From NCBI GenBank assembly GCA_018067115.1, contig JAGPVI010000329.1, forward strand, positions 1 to 10,569: a stretch of DNA of 10,569 bases, read 5' to 3'. The notes beneath the pieces are model-generated. The model worked only from the letters and a program-made list of their open reading frames with translations, searched no databases and was not told the origin of the DNA. Within the stretch, counting starts at the first letter, position 1. Each line of letters starts with the position of its first letter. The stretch is from Bizionia sp. GTDB taxonomy: Bacteria > Bacteroidota > Bacteroidia > Flavobacteriales > Flavobacteriaceae. A program made the translations under genes and the position numbers. This document shows, piece after piece, positions 1-7,731 of this stretch.

Positions 1-1905
1 AAAACTGTAGGGTCGATTTTAGATACCCTTAAAACCAAAAATCCGTCATTAAAAAGCACAGCCGTTGTTTTAGGCGACGAGAACTTACTTATCCCTATAC
101 TTAATTCTATACCTAAAGCTATAGATGCTTTAAATATAACAATGGGGTTTCCGCTACAATCGATTCCTCTAGCATCACTTTTCGAGTTGTTATTTACAAT
201 TCATAAAAAAGGACAACAAACCTACTATTATAAAGATGTTATTAGTGTCTTATCGCATCAGTTTATAAAACCACTCTTCGAAAAAGAAGACGGTAACGAC
301 GCGACGGTAATAATCGAGGCCATAAAAACCAATAACCTTGTTTACTTATCGCTTGAAGATTTAAAAAAATATAGTTCTAATGCGCTACTTAGTCTTCTAT
401 TTTCAAATTGGCAAAATAATTCACAGCAAGCCATTTCAAGTTGTTTTGCTATCATCTCTAAAATTAAGGAGCACCTTTCAGAAAATAAAAGTGCCAACTT
501 ATTATCGCTAGAGTATCTCTTCCGCTTTAACACCTTGTTTAACGAATTATATCGATTAAACGAAAGCTACAATCACATCAAAGATATTTCGGCCTTATAT
601 AGTATCTATAACGAATTACTAAGTTCAGAAACTTTAGATTTTAAAGGGGAGCCATTAAAAGGTTTACAAGTAATGGGAATGTTAGAATCTAGAGTGTTAG
701 ATTTCGAAACCGTAATTTTAACTTCAGTAAACGAAGGCATTTTACCATCGGGAAAAAGCAATAATTCGTTTATTCCATTCGATGTGAAAATTGAAAACAA
801 CCTCCCAACTTATAAAGAGAAGGACGCCGTTTACACATATCACTTTTATAGATTATTACAACGAGCAAAAAACATTTATATCCTTTATAATACAGAACCA
901 GATGCCCTAACTGGTGGGGAAAAAAGTAGATTTATTAATCAATTACAACTAGAGAATATTCATAAAATTAAGCATCATATTGTGGTACCACAAGTTCCGA
1001 CTTTAGATCTTAGTTTACGGGAAGTTTTAAAGACCGATAGCGCTGTTATAAAACTTAAAGAATTGGCTGCCTATGGCTTCTCCCCTTCTTCTTTAACGAA
1101 TTATATGCGGAATCCTTTGGACTTTTATTACCAAAAATTATTGGGAATTCAAGATCTTGAAGATGTCGAAGAAACTGTGGCCGCCAATACGTTAGGTACC
1201 GTTGTACACGATACTCTAGAAGCACTCTACGAACCGTTTATTAATATACTTTTAACGGTAGACCATATCAAGGAAATGAAATCTAAAACCGAAGAGTTAA
1301 TTATTCATTTCTTTAAAAAGCAGTACAGGGATGGTGATATGACTAAAGGAAAAAACCTCATCATTTTTGAAATCGCAAAACGCTATGTACACAACTTCCT
1401 AAATCTCGAGACTAAAGATTTAAAACAAGGAAACACTATTAAAATTATTGCGTTAGAGCAGAAAAGTGAAATTCCAGTTGATATTCCAGAACTCGGTTTT
1501 AAAGTTAAACTTCGCGGTACTGTAGATCGTGTCGATGAATACAACGGAGTCACTAGAATTATAGATTATAAAACGGGAAAAGTAACACCTGGAGAAGTGA
1601 GTATTCTCGATTGGGAAGACATTACTACCGATTATAAAAAGTATAGCAAAAGCTTTCAAATCTTGACTTATGCGTATATGATGCACGCTCAAAAGCCATT
1701 AAATTTACCTATTGAAGCTGGTATTATTTCATTTAAGAATTTAAGCGCTGGTGTAATGAGTTTTGGAGTTAAAGCATCGCCTTATGCTAAAACTAAAGAC
1801 TCTTTGATTACTCAAGACACACTCGATAATTTCGAAAAAGAGTTAAAAAAACTGATTATTGAAATTTGCAATCCGAAGATCTCTTTCATAGAAAAGGAAG
1901 TGTAA
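1..1905 (+). CDS. AddB-like PD-(D/E)XK nuclease/helicase subunit, 5'-truncated by window
   Basis: The reading frame is open from base 1, so the gene begins upstream of the window; 634 C-terminal residues are visible. Two parts can be recognised. The first is a UvrD/AddB-like helicase-fold part, with a motif around 661-750 (GMLESRVLDFETVIL then NEGILPSG) and a motif-VI-like YHFYRLLQRAKNIYILYNTE around 838-897. The second is a C-terminal RecB-type nuclease: SPSSLTNYM at 1081-1107, LGTVVHDT at 1192-1215 with the His, and Asp (1525-1527) followed by DYKTG (1564-1578), the PD-(D/E)XK core. Family knowledge: such proteins pair with an AddA/UvrD-like helicase to process double-strand breaks for RecA recombination in the cytoplasm. 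The Cys that in Bacillus AddB starts the iron-sulfur cluster (YxxCPF) is Asn here (NYMRNPLDF). It probably shares a transcript with the hydrolase gene 2 nt downstream. Confident in the family, less so in a true AddAB pairing. Confidence 0.85.
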   Translation, partial: KTVGSILDTLKTKNPSLKSTAVVLGDENLLIPILNSIPKAIDALNITMGFPLQSIPLASLFELLFTIHKKGQQTYYYKDVISVLSHQFIKPLFEKEDGNDATVIIEAIKTNNLVYLSLEDLKKYSSNALLSLLFSNWQNNSQQAISSCFAIISKIKEHLSENKSANLLSLEYLFRFNTLFNELYRLNESYNHIKDISALYSIYNELLSSETLDFKGEPLKGLQVMGMLESRVLDFETVILTSVNEGILPSGKSNNSFIPFDVKIENNLPTYKEKDAVYTYHFYRLLQRAKNIYILYNTEPDALTGGEKSRFINQLQLENIHKIKHHIVVPQVPTLDLSLREVLKTDSAVIKLKELAAYGFSPSSLTNYMRNPLDFYYQKLLGIQDLEDVEETVAANTLGTVVHDTLEALYEPFINILLTVDHIKEMKSKTEELIIHFFKKQYRDGDMTKGKNLIIFEIAKRYVHNFLNLETKDLKQGNTIKIIALEQKSEIPVDIPELGFKVKLRGTVDRVDEYNGVTRIIDYKTGKVTPGEVSILDWEDITTDYKKYSKSFQILTYAYMMHAQKPLNLPIEAGIISFKNLSAGVMSFGVKASPYAKTKDSLITQDTLDNFEKELKKLIIEICNPKISFIEKEV

Positions 1906-1907
1906 TT

Positions 1908-2750
1908 ATGATACATAAAAATGCCGTTTTATATCGTAAAGAACAGAAAGCAATAGTTTACGACACGTTCTATAAACTAACAAACAAAAAAAAACCATTA
2001 GTTATTTTCTGTCACGGGTATAAAGGTTTTAAAGATTGGGGCGCTTGGAACTTGTTGGCAGATCAATTTATGTCTGCTGATTTATTTTTTGTAAAATTCA
2101 ACTTTTCTCACAACGGTGGTACTGTAGAAAACCCACTAGACTTTCCAGATTTAAATGCTTTTGCTGAAAATAACTACACGAAAGAACTAGACGATTTAGA
2201 AGCGCTTTTATCATATTTCACGCAAACTGATAATCCATATTTTAAAGAATTAGACGTAACGAATATTACTATAATTGGTCATTCTCGTGGCGGTGGTATT
2301 TCCATTATCAAAGCATCAGAAAACACAAAAATCACGAAACTTATAACGTGGGCTAGTGTGTGCGATTTTAGCGTGCGTAGTTCTACCATTGGCGATTTAG
2401 AGCAGTGGAAAAAAGACGGCGTTAAATATGTTTTAAATGGAAGAACTAACCAGCAAATGCCTCATAATATTCAGTTTTACACTAATTTTATCAATAATAA
2501 AAAGCGATTAGATATTGAAAGGGCTGAAAAAGCTTTAACCATTCCGCATCTTATTATTCACGCAGAAAGCGACACTTCAATTTCATTTAAAGAGGCTGAG
2601 CAATTACACAAATGGAATACAAACAGTCGACTTATAACAATACCAAATAGCGATCACGTATTTGGTGCTAAACATCCTTGGAAACTGCAAGTACTTCCTG
2701 AAGCTTTGCAAACTGTGGCAACCGAAAGTATAGCATTTATAAAAAAATAA
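1908..2750 (+). CDS. alpha/beta hydrolase (serine hydrolase)
   Basis: A 280-residue cytoplasmic alpha/beta hydrolase without an obvious signal peptide. Visible elements are the oxyanion-side HGYKG (36-40), the nucleophile elbow GHSRGG with Ser126, the acid Asp222 in HAESDTSI, and His250 in NSDHVFGAKHP, which together make a complete catalytic triad. The substrate cannot be told; the family includes dienelactone-hydrolase-like, esterase and peptidase-like enzymes. I chose ATG at 1908, 2 nt after the upstream stop and preceded by AGGAAG (about 1895-1900), over a TTG 42 nt upstream that would overlap the nuclease gene. It is co-directional with that gene and convergent with the halogenase-like gene, whose stop is 2 nt away. 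This suggests it belongs to the flank and not to the pigment cluster, though a role in hydrolysing a pigment ester cannot be excluded. Confidence 0.87.
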   Translation: MIHKNAVLYRKEQKAIVYDTFYKLTNKKKPLVIFCHGYKGFKDWGAWNLLADQFMSADLFFVKFNFSHNGGTVENPLDFPDLNAFAENNYTKELDDLEALLSYFTQTDNPYFKELDVTNITIIGHSRGGGISIIKASENTKITKLITWASVCDFSVRSSTIGDLEQWKKDGVKYVLNGRTNQQMPHNIQFYTNFINNKKRLDIERAEKALTIPHLIIHAESDTSISFKEAEQLHKWNTNSRLITIPNSDHVFGAKHPWKLQVLPEALQTVATESIAFIKK

Positions 2751-2752
2751 TC

Positions 2753-4006
2753 CTATTCGGACTTAGAGTTACTAGAGGACTCCATATCTATTAAATACGC
2801 TAAAGATTTTACCAAACGGTCGTGTTTACTTACAAACGGATTGCTTTTATCCCAAACATAACCGGCTAAAACAGCACAAATCTGTTCTTTATTAGCTTTA
2901 TTTTCTGGCTGATGAAAAAATAAGGTTTGTAAATTCCCAGTGTACCATTCTTTAACATATGTTGAAAATACCGAAACACCTTCTTTAATATAATCGGAAT
3001 ACTCCGTCTCCCAATCTACAGGTTCATTATTTAATTCTTTTACAATGAGTTTAGAAGCCAGCAAAGCCGATTCTGTAGCGAAAGTAACACCCGAAGAAAA
3101 AACAGGATCTAAAAACTCGGCACTATTACCAGTTAACACATACCCTTTACCATACAGCTGTTTTACGGCTTTAGAGTAGTTTTTAATCTCTTTAGGTTCG
3201 AAAATAAATGGCACATCTATAAATCTTTCAGCATAATGTTTAGATAGTTTTAGCATCTCACTAACCCGCTCTGAAGCGCTGCCTTTAAAAGACTCTATAA
3301 AATCTATAGGCCCTACAAATCCTATACTTGTTACGCCATTAGAAAACGGAATCACCCAAAACCAAGACTGGGTATTAATAATATCGAAAGTAATTAACGT
3401 CCCCTCTTTGCCTTCCGGCCTATTACTATCCTTAACATGGGTAAAAATAGAGGCGTGTTTTGGTAAGCTCGATGGTGTGTCTAAATCTAATAACCGTGGT
3501 AATACCCGACCATAACCACTAGAATCCATTATATACTTTGCATAAATAGTATAAACGTTTCCAGCTTTATCTTTTACTGTTGTTTTAGAGCTCCCATCAG
3601 GGTTAATAAAGACATCAATTACTTCATTTTCAAAAGCGATATCCACGCCTTTTCGGGCTAGCTCATCCGTCAACAACTTATCGAAATCGGCCCTAGGCAA
3701 TTGCCAAGTCCAATTCCAACCTTCTGTAAACTTCTCTTTAAAATCGAATTCACAAACGGCATCGCCTTTTATAAATCGCGCTCCTGTTTTCACTTCAAAA
3801 TCAGCTTTTTTTATAGCATCTAACAGGCCAACTTCATCAAAATGATCCATACAGCGCGGAATTAAACTTTCACCAATAACAAACCTGGGAAACTTACTTT
3901 TTTCAACAACTTTTATAGATACGCCTTGATTAAATAGGTGCGCGGCAGCAACACTCCCCGAAGGTCCCGCCCCAATTATTAAAACATCGACATTAACATC
4001 GTCCAT
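2753..4006 (-). CDS. FAD-dependent oxidoreductase of the flavin-dependent halogenase type
   Basis: 417 residues. An N-terminal FAD-binding Rossmann motif GAGPSG (12-17) is followed by GESLIP (45-50), the pattern of halogenases and related single-component-like monooxygenase folds. The halogenase signature WxWxIP is present as W215-F-W217-V-I219-P220. Lys73 in VKTGARF lies where the catalytic lysine of tryptophan and phenol halogenases is found. A second flavin-contact segment, GNSAEFLDPVFSSGV, is at 293-307. Family knowledge: these enzymes use FADH2, O2 and halide to make HOCl, which a lysine relays to an electron-rich aromatic ring; FADH2 comes from a separate reductase, not seen here. Inferred role is ring chlorination of a flexirubin-type pigment or its precursor. 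A halogenase-fold enzyme acting as a dehydrogenase or hydroxylase remains possible. The gene is alone on the minus strand, divergent from the pigment operon, starting at ATG 4006. Confidence 0.85.
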   Translation of the reverse strand: MDDVNVDVLIIGAGPSGSVAAAHLFNQGVSIKVVEKSKFPRFVIGESLIPRCMDHFDEVGLLDAIKKADFEVKTGARFIKGDAVCEFDFKEKFTEGWNWTWQLPRADFDKLLTDELARKGVDIAFENEVIDVFINPDGSSKTTVKDKAGNVYTIYAKYIMDSSGYGRVLPRLLDLDTPSSLPKHASIFTHVKDSNRPEGKEGTLITFDIINTQSWFWVIPFSNGVTSIGFVGPIDFIESFKGSASERVSEMLKLSKHYAERFIDVPFIFEPKEIKNYSKAVKQLYGKGYVLTGNSAEFLDPVFSSGVTFATESALLASKLIVKELNNEPVDWETEYSDYIKEGVSVFSTYVKEWYTGNLQTLFFHQPENKANKEQICAVLAGYVWDKSNPFVSKHDRLVKSLAYLIDMESSSNSKSE

Positions 4007-4048
4007 TGGTATTTAGTATAGAATAATTAATTATCATAAATTTACATC

Positions 4049-4056
4049 CAAAAATA
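4049..4056 (-). promoter_or_regulatory. candidate -7 box for the halogenase-like gene
   Basis: Read on the minus strand this is TATTTTTG, an exact match to the Bacteroidota -7 consensus TAnnTTTG. It would place the transcript start roughly 35 nt before the ATG at 4006. No TTTG/TTG -33 box is seen at the expected distance upstream, and the region is very AT-rich, so a chance match is quite possible. Confidence 0.35.
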
Positions 4057-4058
4057 AC

Positions 4059-4065
4059 TACTTTG
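4059..4065 (+). promoter_or_regulatory. candidate -7 box for the pigment operon
   Basis: TACTTTG lies about 43 nt before the ammonia-lyase ATG. It resembles the Bacteroidota -7 box TAnnTTTG but is one base short between TA and TTTG, and no clear -33 TTTG box lies upstream. The 101-nt gap between the two divergent genes must hold both promoters, so position supports it more than sequence does. No inverted repeat that would suggest an operator was recognised. Confidence 0.25.
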
Positions 4066-4107
4066 CGATTGGTTATTACATTATAATTAAAATTCTTAAC
4101 AAAATAA

Positions 4108-5631
4108 ATGCTCACACTAAAGGGAAACTTAACTATTGAAGACTTTAAAACCGTCATTTTTGATTGTGAAAAAATTCAAATCGACGATTCGGTTTACAAT
4201 ACCGTAGAAGAAAGCTTCAATTTTCTTAAAGAATTTTCAGAAAACAAAGTGATTTATGGCGTTAATACCGGTTTCGGACCAATGGCTCAGTATAAAATTG
4301 CCGATTCCGACCGCATAGAACTTCAGTATAATTTAATTAGAAGTCACGCTTCAGGTACTGGAAATACTATTCCGGAGGCGTACGTAAAAGCAAGTATGCT
4401 CGCGCGATTAAACACCTTGTCTTTAGGCTATTCTGGCGTTCATAAATCGGCTATTGCACTAATGACTAGTTTAATAAACAAAGATATCACACCCCTTATT
4501 TTCGAGCACGGTGGCGTTGGTGCTAGTGGCGATTTAGTTCAATTAGCGCATTTGGCTTTGGTTTTAATTGGTGAAGGCGAAGTGTTTTACAACGGTAAAC
4601 GTCAAGATACACCGACGGTTTTTAAAACTGAAGGCTTAAAACCTATGCAAATAGAATTACGAGAAGGTTTAGCTTTAATGAATGGCACCTCGGTAATGAC
4701 GGGCATAGGAATGGTAAATACCATCAACACCAAAACACTTTTAAATTGGATGGTGAGCGCCTCTTCGGCAATTAATGAAATTGTTGAAGCTTACGACGAT
4801 CATTTATCTCAAGAATTAAACCAGTCTAAAAGACATAAAGGACAACGCGATATTGCAGAATTGATGCGTTTACATTTATCCGATAGCAAATTAACGCGTA
4901 AAAGAGAACATCATTTATATAAAGAGCACCACACCGAAGATGACGTATTTACCGATAAGGTTCAAGAATATTATTCACTGCGCTGTGTGCCGCAAATTTT
5001 AGGTCCTGTTTTAGATACATTAAACGCTGTAGAATCTATATTAACAGACGAGGTAAACTCCGCTAACGACAACCCTATTACAGACGTAAAAAACAAAAGC
5101 GTGTACCACGGTGGGAATTTTCACGGCGATTACGTTGCTTTAGAAATGGATAAACTTAAAATTGTGGTGACAAAAATGAGTATGCTCGCAGAACGACAAC
5201 TCAACTATCTTTTAAATCCGAAATTAAACAACAAACTCCCAGCTTTTGTAAACCTTGGTAAATTAGGTTTAAATTTCGGAATGCAGGGTGTGCAATTTAC
5301 AGCAACCTCAACAACCGCAGAAAATCAAATGCTTTCTAACCCTATGTACGTACATAGTATCCCTAACAATAATGATAATCAAGACATTGTGAGTATGGGA
5401 ACAAATGCAGCATTAACCACAAAAAAGGTTATAGAAAATGCTTTCGAAGTGGTTGCTATAGAGTTAATAACCATTGTGCAAGCCATAGAATATTTAAATA
5501 TTCAGGATAACGTATCTTCAAAAACAAAATCAGTCTATAACGATATTCGCCAAATAGTACCCGTATTTACAAAAGACCCTGTTATGTACCCCTATGTAAA
5601 TGCTGTGAAAGAATTTATAATGAAACCCTAA
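4108..5631 (+). CDS. tyrosine ammonia-lyase (HAL/PAL/TAL family), flexirubin type
   Basis: 507 residues, the usual length for the bacterial family. The MIO cofactor triad Ala139-Ser140-Gly141 sits in GGVGASGDLVQL. Other family elements are Tyr50 in IYGVNTGFGP, NGTS at 192-195, YSLRCVPQILGP (289-300), NSANDNPI (317-324) and NNNDNQDIVSMG (420-431). The sequence matches what I recall of the F. johnsoniae tyrosine ammonia-lyase over many long blocks, including the RSHxSGTG and STTAENQ segments. That enzyme turns tyrosine into 4-coumarate and ammonia in the cytoplasm, and 4-coumarate is the expected aryl starter of flexirubin polyenes. Ser79-His80 and Glu405 resemble histidine ammonia-lyase, so specificity is argued from likeness to the F. 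johnsoniae enzyme and from context, not from these residues. It is the first gene of the operon, with the ketoreductase 15 nt downstream. Confidence 0.9.
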   Translation: MLTLKGNLTIEDFKTVIFDCEKIQIDDSVYNTVEESFNFLKEFSENKVIYGVNTGFGPMAQYKIADSDRIELQYNLIRSHASGTGNTIPEAYVKASMLARLNTLSLGYSGVHKSAIALMTSLINKDITPLIFEHGGVGASGDLVQLAHLALVLIGEGEVFYNGKRQDTPTVFKTEGLKPMQIELREGLALMNGTSVMTGIGMVNTINTKTLLNWMVSASSAINEIVEAYDDHLSQELNQSKRHKGQRDIAELMRLHLSDSKLTRKREHHLYKEHHTEDDVFTDKVQEYYSLRCVPQILGPVLDTLNAVESILTDEVNSANDNPITDVKNKSVYHGGNFHGDYVALEMDKLKIVVTKMSMLAERQLNYLLNPKLNNKLPAFVNLGKLGLNFGMQGVQFTATSTTAENQMLSNPMYVHSIPNNNDNQDIVSMGTNAALTTKKVIENAFEVVAIELITIVQAIEYLNIQDNVSSKTKSVYNDIRQIVPVFTKDPVMYPYVNAVKEFIMKP

Positions 5632-5646
5632 GATTCCTTTAATAAA

Positions 5647-6375
5647 ATGAAATACGCTTTAGTAACAGGTGGATCCCGAGGTATAGGTAAAGCTATTTGC
5701 TTGCAGTTAGCAAAAGACACAGAATACCATATTTTAATAAATTACAACACTAATAAAGAGGCCGCTTTAGAGACCTTAAATGCTATTGAAGAATTAGGGG
5801 GACAAGCGAGTCTTTTACCATTTGATGTTTCGAACTATGACGCTGTAAAACTGGCTTTAGACCATTGGAAAACGACTAACGAAAATGCAGTTATAGAGGT
5901 GTTGGTTAATAACGCAGGACTTACAAAGGATAATTTATTTTTGTGGCTATCACCAAACGATTGGTCGCAAGTAATAAACACATCGGTTAATGGGTTCTAT
6001 AATGTAACACACAATCTTATTAAAGAGATGCTTCTTAATAAATTTGGGCGTATTATTAATATGGTGTCGGTTTCAGGACTTAAAGGCACTCCAGGGCAAA
6101 CTAATTATTCGGCAGCAAAAGGAGCTATTATTGCTGCTACAAAAGCATTAGCACAAGAGGTAGCCAAGAAGAAAATAACAGTAAATGCAGTAGCTCCGGG
6201 GTTTATTAAAACAGATATGACCAGTAATTTAGACGAAAAAGAACTCAGAAAAAACATCCCTGCAAATCGCTTTGGCGATCCCGAAGAAGTGGCGCATTTG
6301 GTTTCCTTTCTGGCATCTAAAAAAGCATCTTATATTACCGGCGAAACTATTAGCATTAACGGCGGTATTTACTAA
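5647..6375 (+). CDS. FabG-like 3-oxoacyl-ACP reductase (SDR family), pathway paralogue
   Basis: 242 residues, a classical short-chain dehydrogenase/reductase of FabG length. The cofactor motif TGGSRGIG is at 7-14, NNAG at 88-91, the active Ser141, Tyr154 and Lys158 (YSAAK), and PGFIKTDM at 184-191. Arg11 in the glycine-rich loop favours NADPH, as in FabG. Predicted job is reducing the beta-keto group of the growing polyene on the carrier protein, the role of ApeQ in Proteobacterial aryl polyene pathways. The Asn of the SDR catalytic tetrad (28 residues before the active Ser in E. coli FabG) is Ser113 here, in INTSVNGFY. ATG 5647 is 15 nt after the lyase stop. A housekeeping FabG is less likely given the pigment operon. 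Confidence 0.9.
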   Translation: MKYALVTGGSRGIGKAICLQLAKDTEYHILINYNTNKEAALETLNAIEELGGQASLLPFDVSNYDAVKLALDHWKTTNENAVIEVLVNNAGLTKDNLFLWLSPNDWSQVINTSVNGFYNVTHNLIKEMLLNKFGRIINMVSVSGLKGTPGQTNYSAAKGAIIAATKALAQEVAKKKITVNAVAPGFIKTDMTSNLDEKELRKNIPANRFGDPEEVAHLVSFLASKKASYITGETISINGGIY

Positions 6376-6396
6376 TATCGTTTTAATTATTAGAGA

Positions 6397-7278
6397 ATGG
6401 CAACAGAATGGGATGGTAAATCTAGAGGAACCGTTTTTGGTTTTAAAGTATTTATCTTTTTTATAAAAAAATTTGGTATTAATGCCGCCTACGCATTAAT
6501 GCATTTGCCGGTGCCCTATTTCTGCCTATTTTCCAGAAAGAATGTCCGTGGATTATATTATTATTTCAATAAAAGATTAAAGTATTCGTGGCTTAAAAGC
6601 TCAGTTAGCATTTACAAAACTTATTTTGTTTTCGGGCAAACATTAATAGATAAAGTAGCTATTTCAGCAGGGTTACGAAAAAATTATACGTACGAGTTTG
6701 ATGGGGAACAGTGTATTGAAGAAGTATTAGCTCAAAAAAAAGGAGGAATTCTTATTAGTGCGCATATTGGAAATTTCGAATTAGCACAGTTTTTTTTCAG
6801 AGAACGCTTAGCAGATCAATCTATAAGTATTGTCATCACCGACCAAGATCATAAAGACATAAAAGAGTATCTCGATCAGTTTTTGAAAAAGAGCGCGATG
6901 AATTTCATTATTGTAAAAGACGATATGTCTCATATTTTCGAAATTAATGCCGCTTTAGCGCAAAACAGAATTATTTGTATTTCTGGCGATCGCTATATGC
7001 ATAACAATAAATATATGGAAGAGGAATTGCTTGGTAAAATAGCAAAATTCCCAATGGGCCCTTTTCATTTAGGAAGTCGTTTAAAAGTTCCCGTGTTATT
7101 TGTTTACGTATTACGCGAACCAAAAAAACACTATCACTTGTATGCTAGACGTGTTGATGTTAAAGCACGAGATGCTCAAGATTTACTTAAAAAATATACG
7201 ACTAACATAGAAGAGGTGATTAAGAAATACCCATTACAATGGTTTAATTTTTACGATTTCTGGGATGATGTTAAATAA
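6397..7278 (+). CDS. LpxL/HtrB-like acyltransferase
   Basis: 293 residues. A hydrophobic N-terminal stretch (about 12-45) is typical of membrane anchoring in the lipid A late acyltransferase family. The catalytic H-x4-D/E motif is His123-IGNF-Glu128 in SAHIGNFELA. Later family segments are ICISGDRY (193-200) and FPMGPFHLGSRLKVPVLFVYVLRE (219-241). Known members move acyl chains from ACP to lipid A precursors at the inner membrane. In flexirubin and aryl polyene clusters such an enzyme is thought to esterify the polyenoic acid to a dialkylresorcinol or a lipid anchor; that acceptor is inference here. The gene starts at ATG 6397, 21 nt after the ketoreductase, and its end overlaps the dehydratase start by 14 nt, a sign of coupled translation. 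A housekeeping lipid A enzyme is unlikely in this setting. Confidence 0.85.
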   Translation: MATEWDGKSRGTVFGFKVFIFFIKKFGINAAYALMHLPVPYFCLFSRKNVRGLYYYFNKRLKYSWLKSSVSIYKTYFVFGQTLIDKVAISAGLRKNYTYEFDGEQCIEEVLAQKKGGILISAHIGNFELAQFFFRERLADQSISIVITDQDHKDIKEYLDQFLKKSAMNFIIVKDDMSHIFEINAALAQNRIICISGDRYMHNNKYMEEELLGKIAKFPMGPFHLGSRLKVPVLFVYVLREPKKHYHLYARRVDVKARDAQDLLKKYTTNIEEVIKKYPLQWFNFYDFWDDVK

Positions 7279-7723
7279 TATAAAAGACAACAGTTTTACA
7301 CTACCAATATCGAATATTGAAGTCATTAAACAACTTATTCCGCATCGTGAACCTATGATTATGGTGGATGGATTACTTAATTTCGAGAATCTAATAGCAC
7401 GGGGAACCTTAACTATTTCTGAAGATAATATTTTTGTTGAAGATAATCAGTTATCTGAAACAGGACTAATAGAACATATGGCGCAAACGGCTGCATTGCA
7501 CACGGGCTATAAATTTAAGGCTAAAAATAAAAAAATAAAAGAAGGAATGATTGCAGTCATTAAATCGGCTACAATTTTAAAGGTTCCACAAGTACAGGAA
7601 ACTATTATAAGCGAGGTTTGTATAACTTATGAAACCGAAATGCTAACTATGGTAACTATAACCACTACTTTACATGATGAAATTATAGCCACGGCAACAA
7701 TGCATACCGTATTAAAAGACTAA
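7265..7723 (+). CDS. FabZ/ApeP-like 3-hydroxyacyl-ACP dehydratase (hotdog fold)
   Basis: 152 residues, one hotdog domain. IPHREPMIMVD (25-35) carries the FabZ-type catalytic His27, and LIEHMAQTAALHTG (68-81) carries the acidic partner Glu70 at the start of the central helix. This is the layout of FabZ and of the ApeP-like dehydratases of aryl polyene clusters. It would remove water from 3-hydroxyacyl-ACP to give a trans double bond; since no enoyl reductase is visible in the operon, the double bonds would stay and conjugate. The start overlaps the acyltransferase by 14 nt; ATG at 7268 is an equally good start and would drop one Met. Aryl polyene pathways can use two dehydratases, and a second one is not visible here. 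Confidence 0.87.
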   Translation: MMLNNIKDNSFTLPISNIEVIKQLIPHREPMIMVDGLLNFENLIARGTLTISEDNIFVEDNQLSETGLIEHMAQTAALHTGYKFKAKNKKIKEGMIAVIKSATILKVPQVQETIISEVCITYETEMLTMVTITTTLHDEIIATATMHTVLKD

Positions 7724-7731
7724 TCACCACT

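Noticed and set aside
342..800. Minus-strand open frames within the nuclease gene
   Set aside because: They are antisense shadows of a gene with clear helicase and nuclease motifs, and have no family features of their own.
1866..1907. TTG start for the hydrolase giving a 14-residue longer protein
   Set aside because: It overlaps the nuclease gene, while ATG 1908 has an AGGAAG upstream and a typical first residue region just before the first beta strand.
2722..2760. Possible bidirectional terminator hairpin (CCGAA...TTCGG) at the convergent gene ends
   Set aside because: The stem is only 5 bp plus a bulged 3 bp, the loop is 19 nt, and no T-run follows on either strand; the pairing could be chance.
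6272..6466. Open frame of 64 codons across the ketoreductase/acyltransferase junction
   Set aside because: It overlaps two well-supported genes in another frame and shows no recognisable domain.
6493..6502. Palindrome GCATTAATGC
   Set aside because: It lies inside the acyltransferase coding region, is only 10 bp, and has no partner copy near a promoter.
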